In this document: one piece after another, positions 1 to 9,443 of the stretch
Numbering within the stretch: the stretch's first letter is position 1
How the letters are laid out: each line of letters starts with the position of its first letter
Source of the DNA: Geosiphon pyriformis
Lineage: Eukaryota; Glomeromycota; Glomeromycetes; Archaeosporales; Geosiphonaceae
Length of the DNA stretch: 64,000 nucleotides
Reading direction: 5' to 3'
Assembly (NCBI GenBank): GCA_016748015.1
Contig: JAAOMT010000439.1
Location: 269,527-333,526, forward strand
Position numbers and translations under genes: made by a program
Notes under the pieces: model-generated
Databases searched by the model: none
What the model was told of the DNA's origin: nothing
The model's input: only the letters and a program-made list of their open reading frames with translations

Positions 1-1340
1 TTTTATTCTAAAATTATTTAAGTTTAATATTATTAATAATATTATTAAATTTTTTAGGCTAAATAAAACCAAAATAAAATAAGATCCAAATTACTGCTGT
101 TGTTTCTAATTTGGTGGCAAAATAATTTTTTTCTGTTGGCTTTAGTATTTTGCTAACATAAACAATTATTTTTTTATTGCTATTATTATTTAGTTAAAAT
201 AAGATGATACCAAAAACTATATTATTTAGTTAAGATAAGATAGTATCAAAGACTATATATAAAATATCTGTAATTAGTTAAAATTTTTTGTTAAAATCAA
301 GATAAGTTAAAATTAGTGCTGTTTTTAGCTTTTTATTAGGATTATTGAAAGTTTTTTGTTGTTTTGGAGTCTATTTGTATTTAATGTTTTTGTTGGTTAG
401 GTAATTTAATAGTTGGCGATTTTAAAAAAAAATTTAATAAATTTTTAATAACAGAATACTAATCTAATAAATTTTTTTAATTTAATAGTGTTTTATAAAA
501 CCTTAAAGTTTTTAATAATGATAATTTTTTTTGAATTAAGTTTAATTCTTTTTCTATTAACAATGTAATTTAAAAAAGCCAAATTAGTCTTTTTAAAATA
601 ATATTTTTTAATATTTAATTTTATTTCTGCTTTTTATAATTATTAAAAAACTTTTTGTAAATAAATTAAATAAGCTTCATATAAAAATAAATAGATATCA
701 ATATTATTTAAATAAATAATTACTAATTGTCATAAGAATTCAGTATAGACAATATCTATAAGTTTTTAAAATATTGCTAGTGTATTACATAATTCAAAAA
801 GTATTATATTAAACTTGTAAATTTTTTTTAAGTAATAAAAACTGTTTTAGAATAATTTTTGAAATCTATTGTAATTTATTAATATTTATTTTTCAGATCT
901 AATGTAAAAAAGTATTTTGACTTGTTAAAAGTATTTAGTATGTTATTAATTTATAATAAAAGATAAATATCTCCAATTATAATACTATTTAATTAACAGT
1001 AATTAACACAAAAATGTGATTTTCTTATTTTTTTTTTAATAAAAACTATTGATAAAACTATAAATTTATTAATGACTAAATAAATTATTATTAAATATGT
1101 ATTGAATTTTTTTTTAAATAAATTGGTGGCTTTTAAATAAAACTTGATATGCTTGTTTATATAGATTTGGTGTTAAACCAAATTAGTTTTTTCCAAATTA
1201 TTGTTATTTTTAATAAATATATCTGTATGTTTTGTAATTAATTCTTTGAATTGTTTTTGTTGTTGTAGTTTTAATTGTTTTATATTAATTCAAGATAATT
1301 TTTCAATAACAACATAATAGTTTTTGGTATTATGCATAAA
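1..1340 (-). pseudogene. Gypsy-type reverse transcriptase remnant
   Basis: Read on the minus strand, this AT-rich stretch gives broken frames that match the order of a Ty3/Gypsy reverse transcriptase. A start like KELITKHTDIF lies near 1230, HFCVNY near 1010, and LNTFNKSKYFFTLDL near 900-945. The catalytic YLDD box is present as YLNN at about 701-713, so both metal-binding aspartates are lost by GAT-to-AAT changes. Many in-frame stops are present and no open frame remains. The element continues beyond the left edge of the window. Its upstream part (dUTPase, then gag/pro) lies further right on the same strand, separated by two later insertions. The RT assignment is from conserved motif order; the enzyme is certainly dead. 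Confidence 0.72.
701..713 (-). other. Ruined RT active site (YLDD to YLNN)
   Basis: The minus-strand codons tat tta aat aat encode Tyr-Leu-Asn-Asn at the place of the conserved Tyr-x-Asp-Asp metal-binding box of Gypsy reverse transcriptase. Each Asp-to-Asn change needs one G-to-A transition. Confidence 0.65.
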
Positions 1341-1419
1341 AAAAAACAAAAATAAATTATAAAAATACAAAACAAAAAAAACATATAATATTAAAATAAC
1401 TAATTAAAAATAGAAACAA

Positions 1420-3110
1420 AAAAAGATTTTCAAAAAATTTTAGATTTTTTAAAAAATCAGAAATTTTCAGAAAATTTAGTAAAAAAAAATAGGAATTTTA
1501 TGTAACAAAAAATATATTTATATATATTAATATTATTAAAAATAAGAAGAAACAGACAAGTTTTTAATGACTAATAGTTAATAATAAATATTTAGGAAAT
1601 ACTCTTTTCTTTAAAAGCTAGTTTTCTATATTTTGAAATAAAATTATTCAGATATTAAATAAAATTATTATTTTATTATTGTTATAAGTAATTATTTAGG
1701 ATGTTAAAATAAATAACAAACTTATAACTTAGTATTTAATAGCTAATTTGGTTAATATTATCTAAAAAAATTTCAAATTTGAAAGTTTTTAGTTAAGTTT
1801 TTTATATAATAAACAAAAAATTAATTTATAATTTTTTTCTGAATTTTTTTTTAATGTAAAAGCCAGTTTAATCTGGCAGTTGTATTCTTTTGATAAGCTA
1901 TTCTTTTTTTTGAATTTGTTACTTTTATTTACAGGTTTTTTACTAAACTATTCTTAATATTAATATCTTAATACTTAATTTCTTAATCAATTAATAAACA
2001 ACAACAAAAAACAAAAAATTAGTATCTTATTAATAGTCATAATTAAGAGCTATTATTCTAGTATAATTTAAGTATTAAATAATATTAGCATTAGTTATAA
2101 ATAGAATCAAGTAATAAAAAATTTAATTTGATAATATTGAATAATATTAGTATTGGTTACAAATAGAATTGAATAATAAAAAATTTAATTTAATAATAAT
2201 AATAACAAAAATTAAATAATAAAATAATAATTTTATTTAATATTTAGATAATTTTATTTCAAGATATAGAAAACTAACTTTTAAAGGAAAAAATATTTCC
2301 TAAATACTTATTGTTAACTATTAATTACTAAGAATTTGTTTTTTTCACCTAAATTTTGTTATATAAAATTTCTTGAAATTTTTTAATTTTTTTTGTAAGT
2401 TTTTTTGAAAATCTGGAATTCTGCAATTCTTGTTAAAAAAATTACTAAAATTTTGAAATTTTGCAATATTTTTTTAGTAAATTCTTGGAATTCTGAAATT
2501 CTGGAATTCTTTTTTTATTATGCTTATTTTTTATTGGTTACTTTATTTAATTATTTTTATTTTTATTTTGTATAAGTAATATTGTTCAACTTTTGTTATT
2601 ATTATTATTAAATTAAATTTCTTATTACTTGATTCTATTTGTAATTAATGCTAATAATATTTATTACTTAAATTGTACTAAAACAATAATTTTTGATTAT
2701 AACTATTGATAAGATACTAATTTTTTATTTTATTTTATTTAATTTTTATTTTTTTATTTTTTTTTTGCTTTTTTTGTTATTTATTGATTGATTAAGAAAT
2801 TAAGTACTAAGATATTAATATTAAAAATAGTCTGGTAAAAAATTCGTGAAACAAAAACAAAAATAAAAACTTAAAATAAAAAATAATTTATCAAAAAAGC
2901 ACAACTGTTAAATTAAACCAGCTTTCACACTAAAAAAAAAAATTTGAAAAAAAATCACAAATTGAATCTCTATTTATTATACAAAGAACTCAACTAAAAA
3001 AATTTTAAATCCAAAACTCTTTAGATAATATCAACCTAATTAGCTATTGAGTACCAAGTTATGAGTTTGTTATTTATTCTAACACCTCAAATAATCAGCT
3101 ATAATATCAG
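1420..3110. repeat. Composite interleaved inverted repeat (X-Y-X'-Y')
   Basis: Two pairs of inverted repeats interlock here. Segment X (about 1420-1690) is the reverse complement of about 2210-2520. Segment Y (about 1690-2205) is the reverse complement of about 2585-3110. Agreement is clear over hundreds of bases, for example the end of Y near 1700 against 3095 around the word for AATAGCTAATT. The order is X, Y, X', Y' rather than the X, Y, Y', X' of a simple hairpin. Segment Y also contains a tandem duplication of about 65 bp (about 2073-2200). A run of short GAATTC-centred units lies at 2405-2515. The block sits between the dUTPase and RT parts of the minus-strand Gypsy relic, so it is probably a later insertion. 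No coding capacity is seen. Confidence 0.6.
2073..2200. repeat. Tandem duplication of about 65 bp
   Basis: Two consecutive copies of a unit containing TAATATTAGYATTRGTTA and AATAATAAAAAATTTAATTT follow each other with a few transitions between them. The facing arm near 2585-2650 holds only one copy, so the duplication arose after, or on one side of, the inverted duplication. Confidence 0.55.
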
Positions 3111-3149
3111 TAGTGAGAATTAAATTAAATATTAAAAAAAGTGTTTAAT

Positions 3150-3860
3150 TATTTCTGTAAAATTCGAAACTATTTGTAATAAATTTTGCTGAAAAATATT
3201 ACTATAAATAATTCCAATTTTTAAATGATTATCTAATATAATAAAATGGTTATTGGAATTGTAAAAGATGATATTGAATTTTTTAATTTCTTCAAATAAA
3301 TAAATATTTAAAATTGAAATTCCATATTTTTTGCAAATTTATTTATTAATTTGAAAATTTGTTAAGTAGTAATAAGTATTAAGCAAATATATACTTCACA
3401 AATTTTTTCAGAATAAAATGATAATTGTTTTTAATAATCTAAAAATCTGATAAGATTTGTTTTATATGTTGAAAGCTATATTTACTAGAACTGTAAATTG
3501 TTTAGTTGATCTAAAATTTTAAGTTTTTTTTTTTGTCAAGTTTTTTTTAATTTTTAACTGATTGCAAACTCGAAATATTAATTAAAAATAAATAAATAGC
3601 TTAGACAATTTTTTTAGCATGTTCAATCTTAAATGGCTTTTTGGTTTTATTTTAGAGCATTACTGTAATGTTTTTTGTATATTTTGTATTAATAATTTTT
3701 TTTTTGACATTGATTTTTTTGCTTGTCAATAATTAGAAAGTAATTTATACTATTGCTTTTGGTAAAATTTTGAGTGTAATTTTGAGATTGATTTTGGTTA
3801 AAAACTTTGGTTATAATGTTAAAATGTCTTTTTCTATATATTATAAGTTATATTTAGTAT
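3150..3860 (-). pseudogene. dUTPase-like domain of minus-strand Gypsy relic
   Basis: Minus-strand frames give a degenerate dUTPase-like segment: motifs resembling MLQNKTKKPFKIEHAKKI, followed by AIYLFLINIS near 3600-3660. The same stretch occurs on the plus strand in the second Gypsy element at 13075-13180, where it reads through with fewer stops. In intact relatives this region forms the trimeric dUTP-hydrolysing fold and sits between the protease and the reverse transcriptase. Here it is broken by stops. It is cut from its upstream gag/pro part by the element at 3901-6219, and from its downstream RT part by the inverted repeat block. The assignment rests on the match between the two copies and on family recognition. 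Confidence 0.6.
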
Positions 3861-3889
3861 TAATTTCATAGGTTTTTTCCAGCTTGATT

Positions 3890-3900
3890 CCTTGTTTATT
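3890..3900. repeat. Target-site duplication, left copy (11 bp)
   Basis: CCTTGTTTATT here is repeated exactly at 6220-6230. The two copies bracket the minus-strand ORF1-only element and define its ends. The poly-A side of the element, read as T-rich sequence on the plus strand, abuts this copy. Confidence 0.75.
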
Positions 3901-6219
3901 TTTTTATTTTTTTTTACATTTTAACAAAGTGTGCCCAAACACTATCTAATACACTGCGCCACTATGGGATTACAAATTAAATGTGTTTTACACTCTTTTT
4001 ACATGTGACCAATTACTCAAATCAGTCAAAGCACCAACTAAGCTAAAACAAAAGAAGCCGGAAGGAAACCCAGCTTACCAAGTCTCTCAATAATACCATT
4101 CAAATTTCTAGAATCAAAAATAAATTCATTAAAAAACAATCTAGTTTTTTCACTGCTATCTTTAACTTCAGGACTACACATTTACCACAAAGCAACTGCA
4201 TGGTCAACTGTGTCTTCACTCAATAGAGAAGCCTTGACAGCACCAATATCATTTTCATCAAGATTACTAAACTCTACCTCAGCCTTAAGACTGACAAAAT
4301 TTTTAAACACACCAATCAAAAGTTCAGCAAAGTCCTTGGAAGCATTACACATAGTCAGAAGATTTTTCTCAATCTTTAAAGTCTTGGCAGCATTGTCATT
4401 CAGAAGAGTAGTAACCAAAGTAACCAAAAAACCAATTGGCTCAATGACAGACTTAACCAAAGCAGTCAGATCCAGAATCTGTTTCTCCATAGAATTTAAC
4501 CTAAGCTTAATAGTAGAGTCAACAATAGAAGCAGCAGGAGATGCAGCAAGTGAAGAAGCCAGCAGATCAGAGGTCATCAAAGGAGGGAATCCAGAACCAC
4601 TTAGAGTGGCAAAAGCTTTAGCATAAGAAACATTACTCACAAAATGAGAATTGAACACTTTAAGAGTCTTGAGAGAAAAAGGCAAAGACATTTTACAGTC
4701 AACAGCCAGATGGCCAGTTTCTTGGCACCTAAAACAGCACTTACAACCAGGAGTTTCTTACCAAATATGGCACTTTCTCAGTATATCAGTTTTAATAACA
4801 GCAAAATTCAATTCAGCTTGAAAGCCAAATGTGACCAAAACAAAGTGGAAACAACAATTAAAATTAGGAGACTGAAGAATAAAACAAGTCTGATCACCAA
4901 CTTGAGAAATCATATCACTGATTTCAAAGGCAGTGCAGCCAGGAAGAAAGTTGACCAACTTGGCCTTAAACCTATTATGAGACACAATTGCTTTTTGTTG
5001 ATTTACAAAAAGAAGAATCTGAACACTGTCTTTGCCCACCAAAACTGACTAGTAATTAAGGGCAGATGTAACAGCAACTAAATTCTCAAAATGAACCACC
5101 ACATATTGCCAAATGTCAGCAGGCTTCAGCATAACATGAGTAACCACACCAAAAACATTGAGAGCTGTCTTAATGTCAGCAGCAAATACACCTAAGAGCA
5201 CATCACACAGCACAACAGCAACAAAAGGGGAACCAGACTCAGAAACCACCAAAGACTTGGGAATTTTGAGAGTGGCCAAATGTACAGAGCTTGTAAACTC
5301 AACCAAAAATGCAGCTTCCAAAGAAACTTGAAAAGCAAACTCTACACAAAACAACTTCATATTGTCTTTTAATACTGACTTTGTACCCAAGAAACTATGT
5401 ACTGACTAAAAAACAGTCTTAACATGAGCCAATTTGATCTTAAAAGTAGCATTAGGCACCAGAGTGGAGGCCACTCACCCAGCAAACCTTTGATGACTAG
5501 TAATAGTTTCCCAAGCACCACTAGAAGTAGCACCAGAAACTAGAGAAGGAGATGATTCAGTTTCCATTTAATCAGCTCAGTTCTCAAGAACAAGTGACCC
5601 AACAGAAGGAGATTGCTTTAATTTCAAAACTGGTGATAATTTACCAAAAGACACCACATTTGGCAACACAGCCAGTGGTTGATTTTGGCCCATCTTGGAT
5701 GACGTGTTGGATGATGCTATAAAAATCTCATTTAAGATCTTATTGAGAACCACAAAGGGGTTTGGTGTAACAATAGCAGAGACAAGTGACTGTCCCTACT
5801 TTTCTGAACTTTTGGTTTTTTTGACCATTTTTCTTGAAGAGGTGGTGCTAGAAGCACCAAGTGTTGAATCTATAGAAAAGAAGACCAGCTTATTTACTGG
5901 TTTATTATTAAAAACTTTTGGGCTCTTAGTCAGAGTGAAGACAATACTGGAACTAACCCAAGTGTGTCTCTTTAAAGGAACTTTAACTGGTGAGAAACCA
6001 GTCAAAGATGAAAAAGTTGCTCCAGTGGCTACCAAAGACAGCTTATTACGATTACTGGGTAAGGGAAAGGCTTTTAAAATGTTCTGCCTAATTGCTTCTA
6101 CAACAGAAAGAGCTTCTCTGGTTGAAATTTTATTAGATATCTCAAGACAGATATTAGATGCAGCCTTTTTACTCTTTGCTCTGGTTGTGGTCATAAAATT
6201 AAGAAAACAAAGAGTTTTC
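3901..6219 (-). mobile_element. ORF1-only LINE-tailed element (HAL1-like), copy 1
   Basis: This is a non-autonomous retroelement, complete by its 11-bp target duplication. It has a short leader (6195-6219), one long degenerate reading frame (6194 down to 4038) for an ORF1-type protein, and a 3' end at about 3901-4037 whose sequence matches the 3' UTR of the LINEs in this window (GAGTAATTGGTCACATGTA on the minus strand near 4010-4030). It ends in an A-rich tail. No endonuclease or reverse transcriptase is encoded. It inserted into the minus-strand Gypsy element between gag/pro and dUTPase. A related copy lies at 38447-40717. Confidence 0.75.
4038..6194 (-). pseudogene. ORF1-type protein (RRM-like, CCHC, coiled coil), copy 1
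   Basis: One minus-strand frame runs from the ATG at 6194 to a TAG at 4038, about 718 codons, with in-frame stops but no frameshift between the pieces at 5796, 5049, 4758 and 4182. The order is a Lys/Ser-rich N-terminus (TTTRAKSKKAA), two RRM-like segments (about 5400-4850), a CCHC zinc knuckle CFRCQETGHLAVDC near 4690-4735, and a heptad-rich coiled coil (about 4500-4250). Such proteins bind element RNA and form the retrotransposition particle. Several stops sit at tryptophan positions: the TAG at 5793-5795 faces an intact TGG at 38866 in copy 2. The opposite-strand open frames here are shadows. Confidence 0.78.
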
Positions 6220-6230
6220 CCTTGTTTATT
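6220..6230. repeat. Target-site duplication, right copy (11 bp)
   Basis: CCTTGTTTATT is identical to 3890-3900 and marks the 5' end of the ORF1-only element on the minus strand. Confidence 0.75.
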
Positions 6231-7240
6231 ATTGTTAAAGTATTTGAGAAATAAAGTAAATTGATTTTTAATAAAATAAATTAGAATTATTGGAGTCTTT
6301 TTTTAAATTTTTTTAAATTTAATTTCTTTCTAATTATTTTTTATAGATAATAATATACTAAAAACATAATATTTGAAACATTATATGTTATTACAAGACA
6401 AAATACATTTTTTACAAAGCTAAATGTTTATTTGATTTAATTATTAAAATTGGATTTTTTTAAAAAAAAAATATAACTAAAAATTAAATAGTAAAGTTTA
6501 ACTTTATTTTTATAGTCAAATTTAGTTAATTCTATTATATATTTAATATATTCTGCTTTTTTTATTTGATAAACATTTTTTTTTTTATTAATCAGAACTA
6601 TAACAAGTTTATAAATTATTTTGGTATTATGTAGATAATAATACAGTTTGTTTAAAGTATTATTGTATACTATAGTAAAAAGTGTTTTATTTTTTATTTT
6701 TTTTGAAATAAAAAAAGCATATTAACAAATTTAATTATATACTTCTTCTCTTATTACAATATCAATTCAGTTGTATTTTTTAGGCAGTAATTTTTTATAT
6801 ATGAAACAAAATATATTGTTTTATTTTTTATTTTGTTTTGAATTTTCAAATTATTATTATTATAAGTAAATTTAGTAGAATAAAATTATAACTTTTGGTG
6901 CTTATAATTTAATATTAGAAGCTAATTGAGTATAAATATAGTAATTGTTCTGATTATATTAGTTATTAGTCTTTGAAAGCTTTTTTGTTTAAAGTTACAT
7001 CTGCTGAGTTCTTTTGTTATAAGACACAAAGTTTTGGTTTTTTAATTATGTTGTTATAGTTGTATTTTTTTTCAAATTAATAAACATAGTTACTAAAATC
7101 TAATATTATCTTTTTGCTTTTTTAGTAAATTAACAAGATAAAGTTAACATTTAAATTTAAAAGATTTTTTCTTTTTTATTTAATTATTACAAAATATATT
7201 TTTAAATAGTTAATTTTCAATGTTGCTGCTTTACAAAAAA
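6231..7240 (-). pseudogene. Gypsy gag/pro remnant, minus strand
   Basis: The minus strand here matches the plus-strand Gypsy relic at about 11900-12880 for many hundred bases. Examples are a stretch reading LNKLYYYLHNTKIIYKL (about 6620-6670) against LNKLYYYFHNTEIIYNL (about 12440-12490), and a nearly identical nucleotide run around CATATTTTGTTT...TACAACTGAATT. This is the linker after the aspartic protease in the polyprotein. The segment is full of stops. It is the upstream part of the element whose dUTPase and RT lie at 3150-3860 and 1-1340. Its own 5' LTR is not recognised. Confidence 0.65.
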
Positions 7241-7256
7241 AATAATAATAATTAAG

Positions 7257-7305
7257 ATAAAATAAAATAAAATAAAATAAAATAAAATAAAATAAAATAA
7301 AAAAA
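7257..7305. repeat. (AAAAT)n microsatellite
   Basis: About nine uninterrupted AAAAT units. A similar tract occurs at 63110-63170. It has no obvious function. Confidence 0.9.
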
Positions 7306-8236
7306 TTAATATCATCAATTACTGTAATTAAGAAAAATTAGTCTTAGTTATTAGAATTTTAAAGTAGTTTATACTAATAATATTTGGCCTAAAGTAAAAG
7401 TAACAAAAGCAATTAATTTAATTTTGACAATTAGAATATTGGAATTATGTACAGATAATTTAAAATAAGAAAATTTTTATTGAATTAGTACACAAATATA
7501 TATATAATAAAGTTGATTTTTAGGCTAAAATTAAAATATTTAAAAAGGAGATATTTTTTGTTCTTTTTTTGCTTGTTTTTTTTTCTATTTATTAAAACTA
7601 CTTATTTTTATAAATATTTTCTAGTTCTATAAGATTGTTTTTAATTGTTTGTTTTTATTAGCTATTATTTACTATTTTTATTGTGTTTTATTTTTTTAAA
7701 CTATAATTAGTTATTTTATATTATAACTAATTATTATGTGTTATTTCATGTTATTGTAAATTATTTTAAATTATTTCATATTATTTTATATTGTTTTGTG
7801 TTATTATGTTTTTTCTATATTATTACATATTAATTACGTTTCTTTAATAGTTTTGAATTGGTTTTTTTATTTAAATAATATTATAATTCTCTTTTAGAAT
7901 TAAGCTCTTATAAAACTATATATATTTTTAAAAATTGTTTTTTTAGTATAATATTTAATTATTATGTTAAATATTGCTTTTTTTAGTTTTTCAAACTAGA
8001 AATTTGTTATTTGTTTTATGTTGTTAATAATATGACTAAACAGTATTTAAATATTGAATATAGTTAATATGTTATTTTATAGTATAATATTAAATTGTTT
8101 TTTTTAACAAATTTTTTTACTTGTTTAAAAATTTTTCTGTTGAATATTTATTTGTTAATGTTTAAATATAATGTTTGTAGATTTAATTTTTTATTAATTT
8201 TAAAAAACCAGTATGTTAATAAAAATTTTTTTTTCT
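7306..8236. other. AT-rich stretch, nothing recognised
   Basis: No open frame or motif could be supported. By position it may include the far 5' part of the minus-strand Gypsy element, since the plus-strand element begins at its right end. I found no match good enough to say so. Confidence 0.5.
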
Positions 8237-9443
8237 ATTATTATAAATAGAATTTTAATTAATAATTAACATAAAATTACTCTTATAATTTTTATTATTA
8301 ATTAGCATATATTATTATTATTTCAATTATTATTTATTATTTAATTATATTATTTAATATTATTTTCTAATTAATAATTCAATTTATATAATACATAAAT
8401 ATAATGATTAAATTATGTAATACTCTAAACTTTGTAATATTCAAAAATTTGCTAAATATTTTAATAGTATACTGAAATAATTTATAATTTATGGAAACAA
8501 CTTATAGTTTATTAAAATATATTTTTAATTTATTAAAATTATAATAAAAAAAAATTTAAGTTTATAAACTAGTATTACAATAAATTGTATAAAAAAAGAG
8601 TTTTTTTCTTTGAGAAAATACATTTTACTAAGATATTATAATTTTTATTAAAATTATTATATTCAAAATTAATAAAAAAATCAAATACTTTAAAAAACCA
8701 AAAATTTTATTATTATTTTTTTTTTATTTTTTTATTTTAACGAGTGAGGTCCAAACACTGCTTAGTTCTATATATTAAAGAAATGATCTATACTAAGTGT
8801 GAATCATGCTTTTTATATACATGATCAGCCACTCAGGCTGATCAGAACAATATTATACAGCTATACAAACTAAAACTGAATTACCTATTCCAGAAAAAAC
8901 AAACAAGACTTGTGAAAGCCAAAATATATGCCAAAAGTCTCAGCTATGCCAAGCAATCTAACCACATTTTTATTATTATTATACTAAAATTTAAAAACTC
9001 AATTAATATTTTAAAATTAATTAGCTACTAATTTCAATAATTTATTAGTAATTCCAAGTTTAAACAAAAAACTATTCTTTTAATAAAATCCTATTTTTTT
9101 TATGTTTTTTTTATTTGTTTTTTTTTCTTATTATAATTATTAAAATAGTCTACAAACAAAATTTCTGTAAAAAAGTTGACTTTTATAGCAAAGTAATTAC
9201 ATATTTTTAGTAAGTTTTCAAATAACCAATTCCTAAAAAAGAGTTAACTTTACTGCAAAGTAATTATATAATATAATTGGTACAGAATTAGCCATTCTAT
9301 TTATAAATTTAAGAGTTCAAATTATTTTCTATAATTTGAAGATAAATTTAGTTATCAAAGATTTAACAGCTTTTAATATTTAGAAATTACTAGCAAAACA
9401 ACATTAACAATATTCAAAAAAAACCCAAAAACTTTTGGTAATA
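8237..9443 (+). mobile_element. 5' LTR of plus-strand Gypsy element, with nested insertion
   Basis: This stretch matches the solo LTR at 52104-53040 from end to end: 8237-8640 against 52104-52470, and 8985-9443 against 52600-53040. Both end in CCCAAAAA-TTTT-GTAA-A. With the 263 bp of nested insertion and its target duplication removed, its length is about 944 bp against 937 bp. The LTR is heavily degraded by transitions. The internal region of the element follows at 9444. I could not identify a primer-binding site with confidence. Confidence 0.75.
8718..8967 (-). mobile_element. 5'-truncated LINE inserted in the LTR
   Basis: The reverse complement matches the last 240 bp of the LINE at 47725-47965 at clear identity. 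It includes the end of ORF2, the 3' UTR core (TGAGTGGCTGATCATGTA) and the terminal CTCACTCGTTAAAATA followed by an A-rich tail. The direct repeat TTTTATTATTATT at 8705-8717 and 8968-8980 flanks it, and the solo LTR at 52 kb has no insertion at this point. It is therefore a typical 5'-truncated LINE insertion, and it marks the LINE 3' terminus exactly. Confidence 0.85.

Noticed and set aside
4210-6264. Plus-strand open frames opposite the ORF1-only element (4210-4626, 4644-5048, 5695-6264)
   Set aside because: They are antisense shadows. The minus strand carries the zinc knuckle, the RRM-like segments and agreement with the copy at 38-40 kb.
7257-7305. CRISPR-like or satellite array
   Set aside because: The AAAAT tract is a simple microsatellite without spacers. 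No CRISPR array is expected or seen in this eukaryotic DNA.
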